In this document: piece by piece, positions 1 through 11,968 of the stretch
How the letters are laid out: each line of letters starts with the position of its first letter
Numbering within the stretch: the stretch's first letter is position 1
Origin: Eleusine coracana subsp. coracana
Taxonomy: Eukaryota; Streptophyta; Magnoliopsida; Poales; Poaceae
Direction: 5' to 3'
DNA length: 64,000 bases
Assembly (NCBI GenBank): GCA_032690845.1
Contig: CM064426.1
Coordinates: 46,144,508-46,208,507, forward strand
Program-made: the position numbers and the translations under genes
Notes under the pieces: generated by a model
The model's database searches: none
What the model was told of the DNA's origin: nothing
The model's input: only the letters and a program-made list of their open reading frames with translations

Positions 1-529
1 CATTTCTCCGAGTTTACTACCAAGCTGGAAGGGAAAATCATGGTGAGATGTTGACAGAAGCAGACGTCAACAATGATTTCTTGGTGGTGACCAAAGTGAT
101 TGTCGATCGTAAGAAACCATGCCGCCCTTACACGCCCAATTTTTTTAGACAGATATGTTCCATATTTTCTTTTTATGCCTAAATCTTGATACTCAATACT
201 GTCGTAGAATGTTTGGAAGCTGCATTTTTGTCCTCAATTACATTTGTGTCTGCGGCATTTGCCCCGTTGTTCACATCACTACAAGGTACATATAAAATCT
301 ACAAACTCTGTGTTTGCTGAACTTGTTTTGCAACGAGTAGTAAAAATAGAATTATCTTGTATCTTTTCTTTCAGTGATAAGGCACGAACTTCGTGAACCT
401 TCATATCTTCGTGATCAAGTTAAACGATCAATTCGAGATCATATGGATGAGATCAAGATGCTTGAGTCAGGCGAGGAGGAAAGAAACATCATAAGGTGGG
501 CTGAAGCGGAGGTCAATGACGAGGACTAG
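1..529 (+). CDS. 3' end of an unrecognised host gene (three exons visible)
   Basis: Three exons join in phase. They are 1-108 (the frame starts at base 3 and continues from outside the window), 208-285 and 375-529, where the last ends in TAG. Introns have GT..AG ends (GTAAGA, GTACAT donors; GTCGTAG, CTTTCAG acceptors). The visible protein tail of about 112 residues begins FLRVYYQAGRENHGEM. It has one hydrophobic stretch (CLEAAFLSSITFVSAAFAP) encoded by the middle exon, then a charged C-terminus (RDQVKRSIRDHMDEIKML) ending EAEVNDED. One membrane segment near the C-terminus is inferred. I do not recognise the family. The tandem array starts about 100 bases after the stop, so the gene's 3' UTR borders it. 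Consistent phase over two introns supports a real gene; no promoter or start is visible. Confidence 0.6.
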
Positions 530-1468
530 CTAGCACGATGATATCATTATTACGAGTTTCAGTTTCTATATTATGTCACTCATATGTTTCTATGTTTTTC
601 ATTTTTTTCTTCACGATTGTCAATCCATAGGTTGTAGGTTTACTATCGCTGTAATGATATTCAAATATCAAACAAATTGAGTTTTCTACAAGCAAATAAG
701 TATTGTCATCAACATTGTGTTTCATCCAACTTCACTATGTCTAATCCTGCAACATGAACACTATTGCTTATCCGACAATAGTGGTCTTGTAAATCAAATT
801 ATTGACTAATTTAACTCTCGGTGCGCACAAGATTGCATTATTTTGAATAAAATTGGTGATGCTCATGTCCTAGAAAAGGTATCTATGACCATGTGTTTGT
901 CTCCTATTTCTAAGAAATTTATATAACCTATATACATCATATTTTCAAATCTACGATGCTCATAACAAAAATTCAAGTAATATATATCTAATCATATGGA
1001 ATACATTAAAAATGAACCTTGTGCGCCTTTTTAACTCACTTTTTAGTAGGTATTAGGGAAATCGTACTCCTAAAAATATGGGAGATTTTGGGACGAGTAG
1101 AAACAAATTTTATTTAGAGTGAACATTGGTAAGAGGATATTATTCAATTTATATGGTAGGTCTATGATTTTATTTTTGCATTTCAGACTTTTATTTGGTT
1201 ATTCCATGTATTGGTTTGTTGGACTATCAAGGAAGATTAGCTGATATCTTGTTTATTATGGCATGTTTTCATAAGCTTGAATACGTTCTATTTATAAAGA
1301 TATTGCATCCAAATATATAAGGATGATTATGGCATGTTAAAATTTTTCCTATTTCATAACGCATTTGTTGTGTATATATGATGGAGTGCTCCGCACGTGG
1401 TGGTGCTCACCTACCTCACACTCCCCCTTTATTTTTCCAGTGAAAGAAGAAGATATTAGCTTTCAACA

Positions 1469-1835
1469 ATGATCTTACCTCCTCCTTTTCCCGCTCCAGT
1501 ACGTGGTAAGAACATGCGTCGCAGATTCATCCTTCACATGCTTCTACTTCGTATCATCAAGTAAGTGATGTTACTCGGTGTAACTTTATATAGATATATA
1601 AATATATTAGTGCCAGAGTTAACTAATCTTTTTTTTTCTTACGTATTTCAGTGTCCTCGAAACAGAGTTCTCAGTACCTCAAACTATGGACCTCGACAAC
1701 GACACGCGTGATATGAACATGTTAGAATCAAGGGTCGTAGCGAGGTATTCTAAGATAGAAGACTATCCTGCTATCTATGGTCGTGTGGTGGAAGATGGAA
1801 CCCGCAGCCTTCACGACAAAGATCGATGTTATTAG
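1469..1835 (+). CDS. Possible two-exon 91-aa ORF, array copy 1
   Basis: Exon 1 is 1469-1560 (ATG to GTAAGT donor) and exon 2 is 1652-1835, after a T-rich acceptor ending TATTTCAG. They join in phase to give 91 residues starting MILPPPFPAPVRGKNMRR and ending SLHDKDRCY. A second acceptor-like tract (TTTTTCCAG, 1432-1440) just upstream suggests a preceding 5' UTR intron. The protein has a proline-rich start, a short hydrophobic patch (FILHMLLLRII) and an acidic C-terminal half. I do not recognise it. Compared with copies 2 and 3, I count about four replacement and two silent changes, so strong purifying selection is not evident and it may be non-coding. The splice signals are the main support. 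Confidence 0.4.
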
Positions 1836-3420
1836 CTATTACCGAATAAAATAAAATAAGTAATAAAATATAATGCTTATCAATTCTGTGGCATTTGGAT
1901 GATGTATAAATAATATAACTATAAAATATTTCTATCTATACCCACGTTTAAGACTATAGATTGTCTCTTGTCAGAAATGAAATTAGATTATAATTTTGTC
2001 TCCTTTATTCACACGCACGTCGGCACCCTTGACTTTGAAACAAAAGTTTTACATTATATTACCTTGACGACACCATTTCATGCAACTAAGGAACGGTTTA
2101 TAATTAAAGAAGCAACGTACTCGGGCTCGTGAAACATGAAGCTACCGCGAGAACTAAGCAGAACAGATAAAATACAAATATAGCAGCCCGAGACTGATAA
2201 ATTAGGTAACCATCTAGCATGACAAAATTCTTGTTATACAAGGAGTGAAAAATCACTATATGGCCTTTTGGTGGAACTATATACTCTATATAGTTTTTAA
2301 ATCCGTAATTCATGATTTCCTCACACATCAAACGAATCCTCGGGGTTGAAAAGTTAGAAAATATAAAGATGTGACAGAATTAAAATTACGCAATCAAGCT
2401 CTGTAAAATGTTGCTAAAAATAACATATTTTCCGTATTTCTTGAAGGTACTTTCCATATAAATATAATAAACCAAATTATAGAGACACGATATTTGTCAT
2501 ATCTACTTACCAATGGTGTGACCCGGATCTCCTCTTGCCCTGCTTTGATGCCTTATACATAGGCACGGTGATCTCTTAGGTCATTGTAGGTTTACTATCG
2601 CTGTAATGATATTCAAATATCAAACAAATTGAGTTTTCTACAAGCGAATAAGTATTGTCATCGACATTGTGTTACATCCAACTTCACTATGTCTAATCCT
2701 GCAACATGAACACTATTGCTTATCCGACAATAGTGGTCTTGTAAATCAAATTATTGACTAATTTAACTCTCGGTGCGCACAAGATTGCATTATTTTGAAT
2801 AAAATTGGTGATGCTCGTGTCCCAGAAAAGGTATCTATGACCATGTGTTTGTCTTCTATTTCTGAGAAATTTATATAACCTATATACATCATATTTTCAA
2901 ATCTACGATGCTCATAACAAAAATTCAAATAATATATATCTAATCATATGGAATACATTAAAAATGAACCTTGTGCGCCTTTTTAACTCACTTTTTAGTA
3001 GGAATTAGGGAAATCGTATTCCTAAAAATATGGGAGATTTTGGGACGAGTAGAAACAAATTTTATTTAGAGTGAACACTGGTAACAGGATATTATTTAAT
3101 TTATATGGTAGGTCTATGATTTTATTTTTGCATTTCAGACTTTTATTTGGTTATTCCATGTATTGGTTTGTTGGACTATCAAGGAAGATTAGCTGATATC
3201 TTGTTTATTATGGCATGTTTTCATAAGCTTGATTACGTTCTATTTATAAAAATATTGCATCCAAATATATAAGGATGATTATGGCATGTTAAAATTTTTC
3301 CTATTTTATAATGCATTTCTTGTGTATATATGATGGAGTGCTCCCCACGTGGTGGTGCTCACCTACCTCACACTCCCCCTTTATTTTTCCAGTGAAAGAA
3401 GAAGATATTAGCTTTCAACA

Positions 3421-3787
3421 ATGATCTTACCTCCTCCTTTTCCCGCTCCAGTACGTGGTAAGAACATGCGTCGCAGATTCATCCTTCACATGCTTCTACT
3501 TCGTATCATCAAGTAAGTGATGTTACTCGGTATAACTTTATATAGATATATAAATATATTAGTGCCAGAGTTAACTAATCTTTTTTTCTCTTACGTATTT
3601 CAGTGTCCTCGAAACAGAGTTCTCAGTACCTCAAACTATGGACCTCGACATCGACACGCGTGATATGAACATGTTAGAATCAAGGGTCGTAGCGAGGTAT
3701 TCTAAGATAGAAGACTATCCTGCTATCTATGGTCGTGTGGTGGAAGATGGAACCCGCAGCCTTCACGACATAGATCAATGTTATTAG
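3421..3787 (+). CDS. Possible two-exon 91-aa ORF, array copy 2
   Basis: Same structure as copy 1, shifted by 1952 bases: exon 1 is 3421-3512 and exon 2 is 3604-3787, with donor GTAAGT and acceptor TATTTCAG. The frame is open to TAG. Relative to copy 1, exon 2 has three replacement changes (an Asn to Ile in the LDxDTRD stretch, then Lys to Ile and Arg to Gln near the C-terminus). Function unknown. Confidence 0.38.
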
Positions 3788-5372
3788 CTGTTACCGAATA
3801 AAATAAAATAAGTAATAAAATATAATGCTTATCAATTTTGTGGAATTTGGATGATGTATAAATAATATAACTATAAAATATTTCTATCTATACCCACGTT
3901 TAAGACTATAGATTGTCTCTTGTCAAAAATGAAATTAGATTATAATTTTGTCTCCTTTATTCACACGCACGTCGGCACCCTTGACTTTAAAATAAAAGTT
4001 TAACATTATATTACCTTGACGACAGCATTTCATGCAACTAAGGAACGGTTTATAATTAAAGAAGCAAAGTACTCGGGCTCGTGAAACATGAAGCTACCGC
4101 GAGAACTAACCAGAACAGATAAAATACAAATATAGCAGCCCGGGACTGATAAATTAGGTAACCAATTAGCATGACAAAATTCTTGCTATGCACGGAGTGA
4201 AAAATCACTATATGGCCTTTTGGTGGAACTATATACTCTATATAGTTTTTAAATCCGTAATTCATGATTTCCTCACACATCAAACGAATCCTCGGGGTTG
4301 AAAAGTTAGAAAATATAAAGATGTGACAGAATTAAAATTACGCAATCATGCTCTGTAAAATGTTGCTAAAAATAACATATTTTCCGTATTTCTTGAAGGT
4401 ACTTTCCATATAAATATAATAAACCAAATTATAGAGACACGATATTTGTCATATCTACTTACCAAGGGTGTGACCCGGATCTCCTCTTGCCCTGCTTTGA
4501 TGCCTTATACATAGGCACGGTGATCTCTTAGGTCATTGTAGGTTTACTATCGCTGTAATGATATTCAAATATCAAACAAATTGAGTTTTCTACAAGCAAA
4601 TAAGTATTGTCATCGACATTGTGTTACATCCAACTTCACTATGTCTAATCCTGCAACATGAACACTATTGCTTATCCGACAATAGTGGTCTTGTAAATCA
4701 AATTATTGACTAATTTAACTCTCGGTGCGCACAAGATTGCATTATTTTGAATAAAATTGGTGATGCTCGTGTCCCAGAAAAGGTATCTATGACCATGTGT
4801 TTGTCTTCTATTTCTGAGAAATTTATATAACCTATATACATCATATTTTCAAATCTACGATGCTCATAACAAAAATTCAAGTAATATATATCTAATCATA
4901 TGGAATACATTAAAAATGAACCTTGTGCGCTTTTTTAACTCACTTTTTAGTAGGAATTAGGGAAATCGTATTCCTAAAAATATGGGAGATTTTGGGACGA
5001 GTAGAAACAAATTTTATTTAGAGTGAACACTGGTAACAGGATATTATTTAATTTATATGGTAGGTCTCTGATTTTATTTTTGCATTTCAGACTTTTATTT
5101 GGTTATTCCATGTATTGGTTTGTTGGACTATCAAGGAAGATTAGCTGATATCTTGTTTATTATGGCATGTTTTCATAAGCTTGATTATGTTCTATTTATA
5201 AAAATATTGCATCCAAATATATAAGGATTGTTATGGCATGTTAAAATTTTTCCTATTTTATAATGCATTTCTTGTGTATATATGATGGAGTGCTCCCCAC
5301 GTGGTGGTGCTCACCTACCTCACACTCCCCTTTTATTTTTCCAGTGAAAGAAGAAGATATTAGCTTTCAACA

Positions 5373-5739
5373 ATGATCTTACCTCCTCCTTTTCCTGCTC
5401 CAGTACGTGGTAAGAACATGCGTCGCAGATTCACCCTTCACATGCTTCTACTTCGTATCATCAAGTAAGTGATGTTACTCGGTGTAACTTTATATAGATA
5501 TATAAATATATTAGTGCCAGAGTTAACTAATCTTTTTTTTTCTTACGTATTTCAGTGTCCTCGAAACAGAGTTCTCAGTACCTCAAACTATGGACCTCGA
5601 CATCGACACACGTGATATGAACATGTTAGAATCAAGGGTCGTAGCGAGGTATTCTAAGATAGAAGACTATCCTGCTATCTATGGTCGTGTGGTGGAAGAT
5701 GGAACCCGCAGCCTTCACGACATAGATCGATGTTATTAG
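5373..5739 (+). CDS. Possible two-exon 91-aa ORF, array copy 3
   Basis: Exon 1 is 5373-5464 and exon 2 is 5556-5739, in phase and open to TAG. It carries one replacement change in exon 1 (Ile to Thr in FILHM) and silent changes in a proline codon and a threonine codon. Splice signals match copies 1 and 2. Function unknown. Confidence 0.38.
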
Positions 5740-7322
5740 CTGTTACCGAATAAAATAAAATAAGTAATAAAATATAATGCTTATCAATTTTGTGGCATTT
5801 GGATGTTGTATAAATAATATAACTATAAATATTTCTATCCATACCCATGTTTAAGACTATAGATTGTCTCTTGTCAAAAATGAAATTAGATTATAATTTT
5901 GTCTACTTTATTCACACGCACGTCGGCACCCTTGACTTTAAAATAAAAGTTTAACATTATATTACCTTGACGACAGCATTTCATGCAACTAAGGAACGGT
6001 TTATAATTAAAGAAGCAAAGTACTCGGGCTCGTGAAACATGAAGCTACCGCGAGAACTAACCAGAACAGATAAAATACAAATATAGCAGCCCGGGACTGA
6101 TAAATTAGGTAACCAATTAGCATGACAAAATTCTTGCTATGCACGGAGTGAAAAATCACTATATGGCCTTTTGGAGGAACTATATACTCTATATAGTTTT
6201 TAAATCCGTAATTCATGATTTCCTCACACATCAAACGAATCCTCGGGGTTGAAAAGTTAGAAAATATAAAGATGTGACAGAATTAAAATTACGCAATCAA
6301 GCTCTGTAAAATGTTGCTAAAAATAACATATTTTCCGTATTTCTTGAAGGTACTTTCCATATAAATATAATAAACCAAATTATAGAGACACGATATTTGT
6401 AATATCTACTTACCAAGGGTGTGACCCGGATCTCCTCTTGCCCTGCTTTGATGCCTTATACATAGGCACGGTGATCTCTTAGGTCATTGTAGGTTTACTA
6501 TCGCTGTAATGATATTCAAATATCAAACAAATTGAGTTTTCTACAAGCGAATAAGTATTGTCATCGACATTGTGTTTCATCCAACTTCACTATGTCTAAT
6601 CCTGCAACATGAACACTATTGCTTATCCAACAATAGTGGTCTTGTAAATCAAATTATTGACTAATTTAACTCTCGGTGCGCACAAGATTGCATTATTTTG
6701 AATAAAATTGGTGATGCTCGTGTCCCAGAAAAGGTATCTATGACCATATGTTTGTCTTCTATTTCTGAGAAATTTATATAACCTATATACATCATATTTT
6801 CAAATCTACGATGCTCATAACAAAAATTCAAGTAATATATATCTAATCATATGGAATACATTAGAAATTAACCTTGTGCGCCTTTTTAACTCACTTTTTA
6901 GTAGGTATTAGGGAAATCGGATTCCTAAAAATATGGGAGATTTTGGGACGAGTAGAAACAAATTTTATTTAGAGTGAACACTGGTAACAAGATATTATTC
7001 AATTTATATGGTAGGTCTAAGATTTTATTTTTGCATTTCAGACTTTTATTTGGTTATTCTATGTATTGGTTTGTTGGACTATCAAGGAAGATTAGCTGAT
7101 ATCTTGTTTATTATGGCATGTTTTCATAAGCTTGATTACGTTCTATTTAAAAAAATATTGCATCCAAATATATAAGGATGATTATGGCATGTTAATATTT
7201 TTCTATTTCATAATGCATTTCTTGTGTATATATGATGGAGTGCTCCCCACGGGGTGGTGCTCACCTACCTCACACTCCCCCTTTATTTTTCCAGTGAAAG
7301 AAGAAGATATTAGCTTTCAACA

Positions 7323-7414
7323 ATGATCTTACCTCCTCCTTTTCCCGCTCCAGTACGTGGTAAGAACATGCGTCGCAGATTCATCCTTCACATGCTTCTA
7401 CTTCGTATCATCAA
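7323..7414 (+). pseudogene. Array copy 4: orphan exon 1 of the two-exon ORF
   Basis: Exon 1 and its GTAAGT donor are intact, but exon 2 is missing. The sequence breaks inside the intron's T-tract near 7488 and rejoins the unit at the segment normally found about 830 bases downstream. Any transcript would lack the second exon. Confidence 0.7.
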
Positions 7415-7669
7415 GTAAGTGATGTTACTCGGTGTAACTTTATATAGATATATAAATAATTAGTGCCAGAGTTAACTAATCTTTTTTTGTCATATCTACT
7501 TACCAAAATATAATAAACCAAATTATAGAGACACGATATTTGTCATATCTACTTACCAAGGGTGTGACCCGGATATCCTCTTGCCCTGCTTTGATGCCTT
7601 ATACATAGGCACAGTGATCTCTTAGGTCCACTTAACTCTACCTATAAAATCGAGCATTTTGATATTCAG

Positions 7670-8132
7670 TGTTAGTAGATCTCCACGTTGGGCCCAACAG
7701 CCCAACTCCCAGATCACGCCCTGATCGGGGGCGCCCCAACCCTTCTCTGGTTGGTGGGCCCTCATCGCACTGCGCCAAATAAAAGGCAGGGTGGACGCCG
7801 GGGCAAGGACACCTAAGTTGACCACCGCCACCACTCCTCCCTACAGAAACCCTAATCCGATCCCAAGGAGACGGGCGCAGCCAGCGATGGAAAGCCGTCG
7901 CCACGTCACCGCCTCTGCACCGACACCAACCTCGACATCGCCATGACGGGAACCGACGCCGCCACAAGCTTTGCCCCGACTCCGTCTCTCCCCGCCACGG
8001 CTCTCGCTCCGTACGCACACAACCCAGGTACTCTCGCCTCTCTCCTCTCCCTCTAGATTTGTACGAAGAACCCTGCTACCCATGATCTACCTTTACTGGA
8101 TGCTAGCTAGGCCATAGAGAAAAGATTTAACA
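7670..8132 (+). repeat. copia-1 5' LTR
   Basis: This 463-bp LTR starts TGTTAG and ends AACA. It matches the 462-bp 3' LTR closely, with scattered substitutions (for example CTCCACG against CTCAATG near the start). AAATAAAAGG at about 7777 is a possible TATA-like element. The right end borders the primer-binding site. Confidence 0.93.
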
Positions 8133-8133
8133 T

Positions 8134-8145
8134 TGGTATCAGAGC
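8134..8145 (+). other. copia-1 primer-binding site
   Basis: TGGTATCAGAGC, one base after the LTR, is the usual plant sequence complementary to the 3' end of initiator tRNA-Met. Confidence 0.93.
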
Positions 8146-9336
8146 ACCCTAGGTTAGATCTAGGTGAGGTAGAAGAGTTCGGTTATCAAATCGGCCAAAG
8201 AAACAGAAAGGGCACCCACCCGAACCCCCCAAACCCTAACCCTAGGGTTAGGGTTACAAGAACTCAGAGAACGCCGGTGGGATCCGGAGACCTTCCTGGG
8301 CCTCGCTGCCGACGCCATAGCCGCTCGTCGGTGCGAGACAGAGGGGCCGCTCGCCGCCGGGACGCCGTCGCGCGGGGCTCATGGACACCGTCTCGGGACT
8401 GCTCGACGGTGGCGCGTCCACCGCTGGTGGATGCGTGTGCCGGCGAAAAGCCCAGAGGCGGCGTCGTTGTTCGTCGTCTTCCTCCTTTTCCTCCTCGGTC
8501 GAGAGGCCTGCCATCGCCATCGCTCGTCGCCGGGAACGGAGAGGAGAGAAGAGAGGGGAGTGAAGAGAGAAGAGAAACAAATGGTTAGGGTTGGGGGGGG
8601 GGGGGGAGGCAGCGTGACGGGGCTTTTTGTTCGCCCTAGAAGCGCGCCTGACCGTCCATCGCGATGGATGGCCAGGACGAAGGCGGGCGTGATGGCGGCT
8701 CGGCTGGGCTGGGCCGTCACTTTCGTCCGTGCCTGTGGACCAGGCCGAAAGGCTGGAAGGCGCGCACTCGCACCCGGCTAGGCTAGGCCTGCTGCGGCGC
8801 GGCGCGTGAAGTTGGGCCTGGGCCGCGCATGTATGGGCGCGTGCGAGAAAGGATTTTTGGGCCAAAATTCCGAAAATTTGTACAGTAGCATGATTTTATC
8901 AGTTTTGACTCATTTTTCATCGAATTCTAAATAGAATTTAATGGAAATTATGAAATTTACCTCTGTTTAAAATATGAACTAACGAGATTATTTTTCAGAG
9001 TGTAAATTAAGATGATTAAGCTACTGTTCATACATGATTTATGCTACGTTTCTGCTGCAAGTTTAATAGAATTCATGATTATTGTTAAAATTGATGTTTT
9101 CTAAAATTAAATTTCAAACCAACAGGAGAATTTAATTTTAGGAGCATTAATTTTAGAATATATGGCATTGTAATTTTCTGACCAACGTTGTTAATTGCAG
9201 TGTCATGTATATTGATAATGGTTTTATGTATTATGCCTATTTTCTGCCCAACGGTGATGTAGGTTTAATGCATACATGGTAGAATTTTATATGTTATTTT
9301 TATTCTCACTTTTCATGGTTAATTTCAGGAGCAACC
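8146..9336 (+). other. copia-1 long untranslated leader
   Basis: About 1.2 kb lies between the primer-binding site and the gag ATG. It includes a telomere-like palindrome (8232-8255), a very GC-rich first half with a run of 14 G (8593-8606), and an AT-rich second half ending CATGGTTAATTTCAGGAGCAA. That AG just upstream of gag could be a splice acceptor for a leader intron. The several overlapping ORFs in the GC-rich half have no recognisable domains and are probably fortuitous. Confidence 0.7.
8232..8255. repeat. 24-bp perfect palindrome of telomere-like repeats
   Basis: AACCCTAACCCT is followed immediately by its reverse complement AGGGTTAGGGTT. Each arm contains the plant telobox-type AACCCTAA. 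It lies 87 bases after the copia-1 primer-binding site. Confidence 0.9.
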
Positions 9337-10779
9337 ATGATGGCCTTCATGCCCCAGATCCCAATCCTAAAAGGGGACAACTATAGGGAATGGAGGAGAA
9401 AGGTTGATCTTGCCTTTGTCATGGGAGAGATGGACTGGGTAGTGACTACCCCGTGTCCAACAGAGCCGCCTGCCCTCGTCAGGGGTGCAGAAGAAACGGA
9501 TGCTGCTTGGCACCAAAGGCAGCTGAATAATGCTGACAATGTAGCTCGTTTTCAACGCGAGCATAGACAATGGATTGTTGACAACAAGAAGTGCCTGGCA
9601 CTTGTCAAGAACACGATTGAGCCCGCCATCATGGGCTCAATCCAGAATGAAGAGACAGTAACGGGTTTTCTACAGAGGGTGGAGAACCAGTTTACTGGGT
9701 CTTCAAAGACTTATGCCATCCAGATGATAAGACAACTGGTGACTGAAAAGTACACTGGTGGTGGCATAAGAGCTCATATTATGAAGATGAACAACTTGGC
9801 TGAAAAGCTAAAGACTGTGAATCTGAAGATAGATGAAGACCTCCTAGTTCATTTTGTATTGCTGTCTCTACCAGATGAGTTTGAGAACTTTGTCTCAAAC
9901 TACAACATGAACCCAGACAAATGGACTTTTGAGCAGCTTATTGCCAACAGTGTCCAAGAGGAGGACAGGTTCAAGGTTAAACATGGTGGTTCTGTCCACT
10001 ATGTAACTGATAACAAGAACAAGGGCAAGCAGCAGCAAAAGAAGCCGGTCTTTTACTCCAAGCCTATGGGCAAGCAGCAGCATAGGCCTAAGGAGGGACA
10101 GACTGTAGTGGACAAGGACACATGCATGCATTGCGGCAAGAAAGGACACTACAAAAAGAATTGTCCTGACTGGCTGAAGCTGTTCATGAAGAGACATGGT
10201 GAGAACATGATTACTTTTGTAAAAGAATCCTTGTATATTAATTGTTCTAGATCCACATGGTGGATTGATTCAGGAGCGACTATTCATGTTGCAAATTGTT
10301 TACAGGGGTTCAGTACGACGAGGACTACGGAAAGAGGAGAAGGTTCGATAAGAGTGGCTAATGGAGTTGAAGCAAAAGTTGAAGCTGTAGGGGATCTCCA
10401 CCTAGAGCTTAAAGATGGCTTTGTTCTTAGTCTCCATGATGTCTTTTATGTACCTTCATTACAAAGAAACTTAATAAGTGTATCACGTCTTGATTATGAT
10501 GGTTAGGATTATCATTTTGGTAATGGCAAATGTGAACTTTTGTTCAAAAATGAATGCATTGGTTTTGCATCTTTACAAGATAAGCTTTATTTGTTGTCAC
10601 TTAATGATAATGTGAATGCGATACATGATGTGAATAACGATAATATGCATGACATTAATGTTCCTACGTCCTCGTCGACTAGAGTTAACAAGAAAAGGAA
10701 AAGAACTCCAAGCGTCTCATCGAAATTATGGCATTGTCGTTTAGCCATATTTCTAGGGGCAGAATTGAGAGACATGTAA
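9337..10779 (+). pseudogene. gag-pol: copia-1 gag and aspartic protease, broken
   Basis: Gag opens with MMAFMPQIPILKGDNYREW, the usual substrate-binding start of copia Gag. It has a CCHC zinc knuckle (CMHCGKKGHYKKNC, residues about 263-276) after a basic Gln/Lys-rich linker. The protease active site WWIDSGATIHVAN follows at about residue 307. A TAG at 10504 interrupts the frame after RLDYDG. The same frame then continues through the segment before integrase until a frameshift near 10742 leads to a stop at 10779. The ATG at 9337 (a second at 9340) follows an acceptor-like AG, so the mRNA leader may be spliced. In the family this polyprotein forms the particle and processes itself; this copy could not make the full product. 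Confidence 0.9.
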
Positions 10780-11858
10780 AGAACGACATCCTTCCTCCAT
10801 TGGAGTTTACAGACTTAGAACAATGCATTGATTGCATTAAAGGAAAATATGTTAAAAAGATTAAGAAAGACGCAAAAAGAAGCGCAGGAATATTAGAGAT
10901 CATCCATACGGATATTTGTGGTCCTTTTCCTGTCAAGAGTGTGGATGGTTATGACTCGTTTATAACATTCACAGACGATCACTCCCGGTATGGTTATATT
11001 TATCCAATCAAAGAAAGATCAGAAGCATTGGATAAATTCAAGATATTTAAAGCAGAAGTAGAAAATCAACATGATTTAAAGATTAAAGTCGTAAGATCCG
11101 ACCGTGGGGGGGAGTACTACGGGCGGCATACGCCTTATGGACAAGTCCCAGGACCTTTTGCTAGGTTCCTACAAGAAAATGGTATAGTCGCCCAGTATTC
11201 TAAGCCGGGCGAACCACAACAGAATGAAGTAGCAGAAAGGCGCAACCGTACCTTGATGGATATGGTGTGCAGCATGATGAGATACTCCACACTGCCAGTA
11301 AGTCTATGGATAGAGGCTTTAAAAACCTCTATTCATATTCTCAACAGAGTTCCAAGTAAATCGGTGCCCAAAACACCGTATGAATTATGGACTGGACGAG
11401 TGCCTTCGCTAGCACACCTCCGTGTGTGGGGGAGCTCTGCAGAGGCTAAGATATTTAATCCAAGCCTTGGGAAATTGGATCCCAAGACAGTGAGTTGCTA
11501 TTTTATTAGCTACCCAGAAAAGTCCAAAGGTTATCGTTTCTACTGCTCAGATAGATACACGAAGTTTGTAGAAACAAGACATGCTGTCTTCTTGGAAGAC
11601 GAAATGATAAGGAGGAACATGGTGGCTCGAGAGATTGATCTTGGGGAGAAGCGGGTACATGTACCTGATTTTATGAGTCAAGAACCTTTCTTCTCACTAC
11701 TTGTTGATGTTGCGCCTGTGATGCCTGGCGTTGTAGTGCCAACACCTGTTATCATAACATCTATGGTACAAGAGGAACCTGCTCGTCAGGATCTGACAGA
11801 TAATGATGCCACAGATATGGGGGAGCAGCCTCAAATAGATAATGTGCCAGAAGAGTAG
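10728..11858 (+). pseudogene. copia-1 integrase
   Basis: This frame picks up after the frameshift near 10742. A zinc-binding region (CIDCIKGK near residue 40) precedes a DDE core, with the first Asp in HTDICGPF, the second in RSDRGGEYY and the Glu in AERRNRT. The residue before VAERRN is Glu where Gly is usual in this family, a likely damaging change. The C-terminal GKLDPKTVSCYFISYPEKSKGY segment is typical of copia integrases. A TAG at 11856 ends the frame, and a second frameshift near 11890 separates it from reverse transcriptase. Confidence 0.92.
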
Positions 11859-11968
11859 GCTCCACAAGAGCCTCAACCAGATATTCTACCAAATGAAGAA
11901 GGTCTCAAAGAGCTAGAAGGTCAGCAATACCAGCTGACTATGAACTGTATAACACAGTAGAGTATCAT

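Larger units (their letters stand above)
632..7628. repeat. Tandem array of a ~1.95-kb unit, 3.6 copies
   Basis: A unit starting TTGTAGGTTTACTATCGCTG recurs at 632, 2583, 4535 and 6486, giving copies of 1951, 1952 and 1951 bases and a fourth of 1143 bases. Copies are almost identical and differ by scattered substitutions and small indels. Copies 2, 3 and 4 share variants that copy 1 lacks (for example GTGTCCCAGAAAAGG against CATGTCCTAGAAAAGG), which suggests copy 1 is the oldest or outer copy. The fourth copy has lost its middle and rejoins the unit's terminal segment at about 7516. The units lack LTRs, terminal inverted repeats and transposase motifs, so unequal crossing-over of a genomic segment is the likeliest origin. 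Confidence 0.9.

Noticed and set aside
375..1835. Homology between the first gene's last exon and the array ORF (both contain an MLES-type word)
   Set aside because: Only a few residues match by eye; too weak to claim.
2104..6234. 75-aa minus-strand ORF repeated in array copies 1-3
   Set aside because: Retained because the copies are nearly identical. Differences between copies are almost all replacements, and there are no gene signals.
7627..7636. Alternative Helitron 5' end at TCCACTTAAC
   Set aside because: It is closer to the array break but lacks the TCTA-type start of plant Helitrons, so 7637 was preferred. Neither is preceded by the usual A.
8254..8865. Up to 203-codon ORFs on both strands in the copia-1 leader
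   Set aside because: High GC makes stops rare. The frames overlap on both strands and show no recognisable domain.
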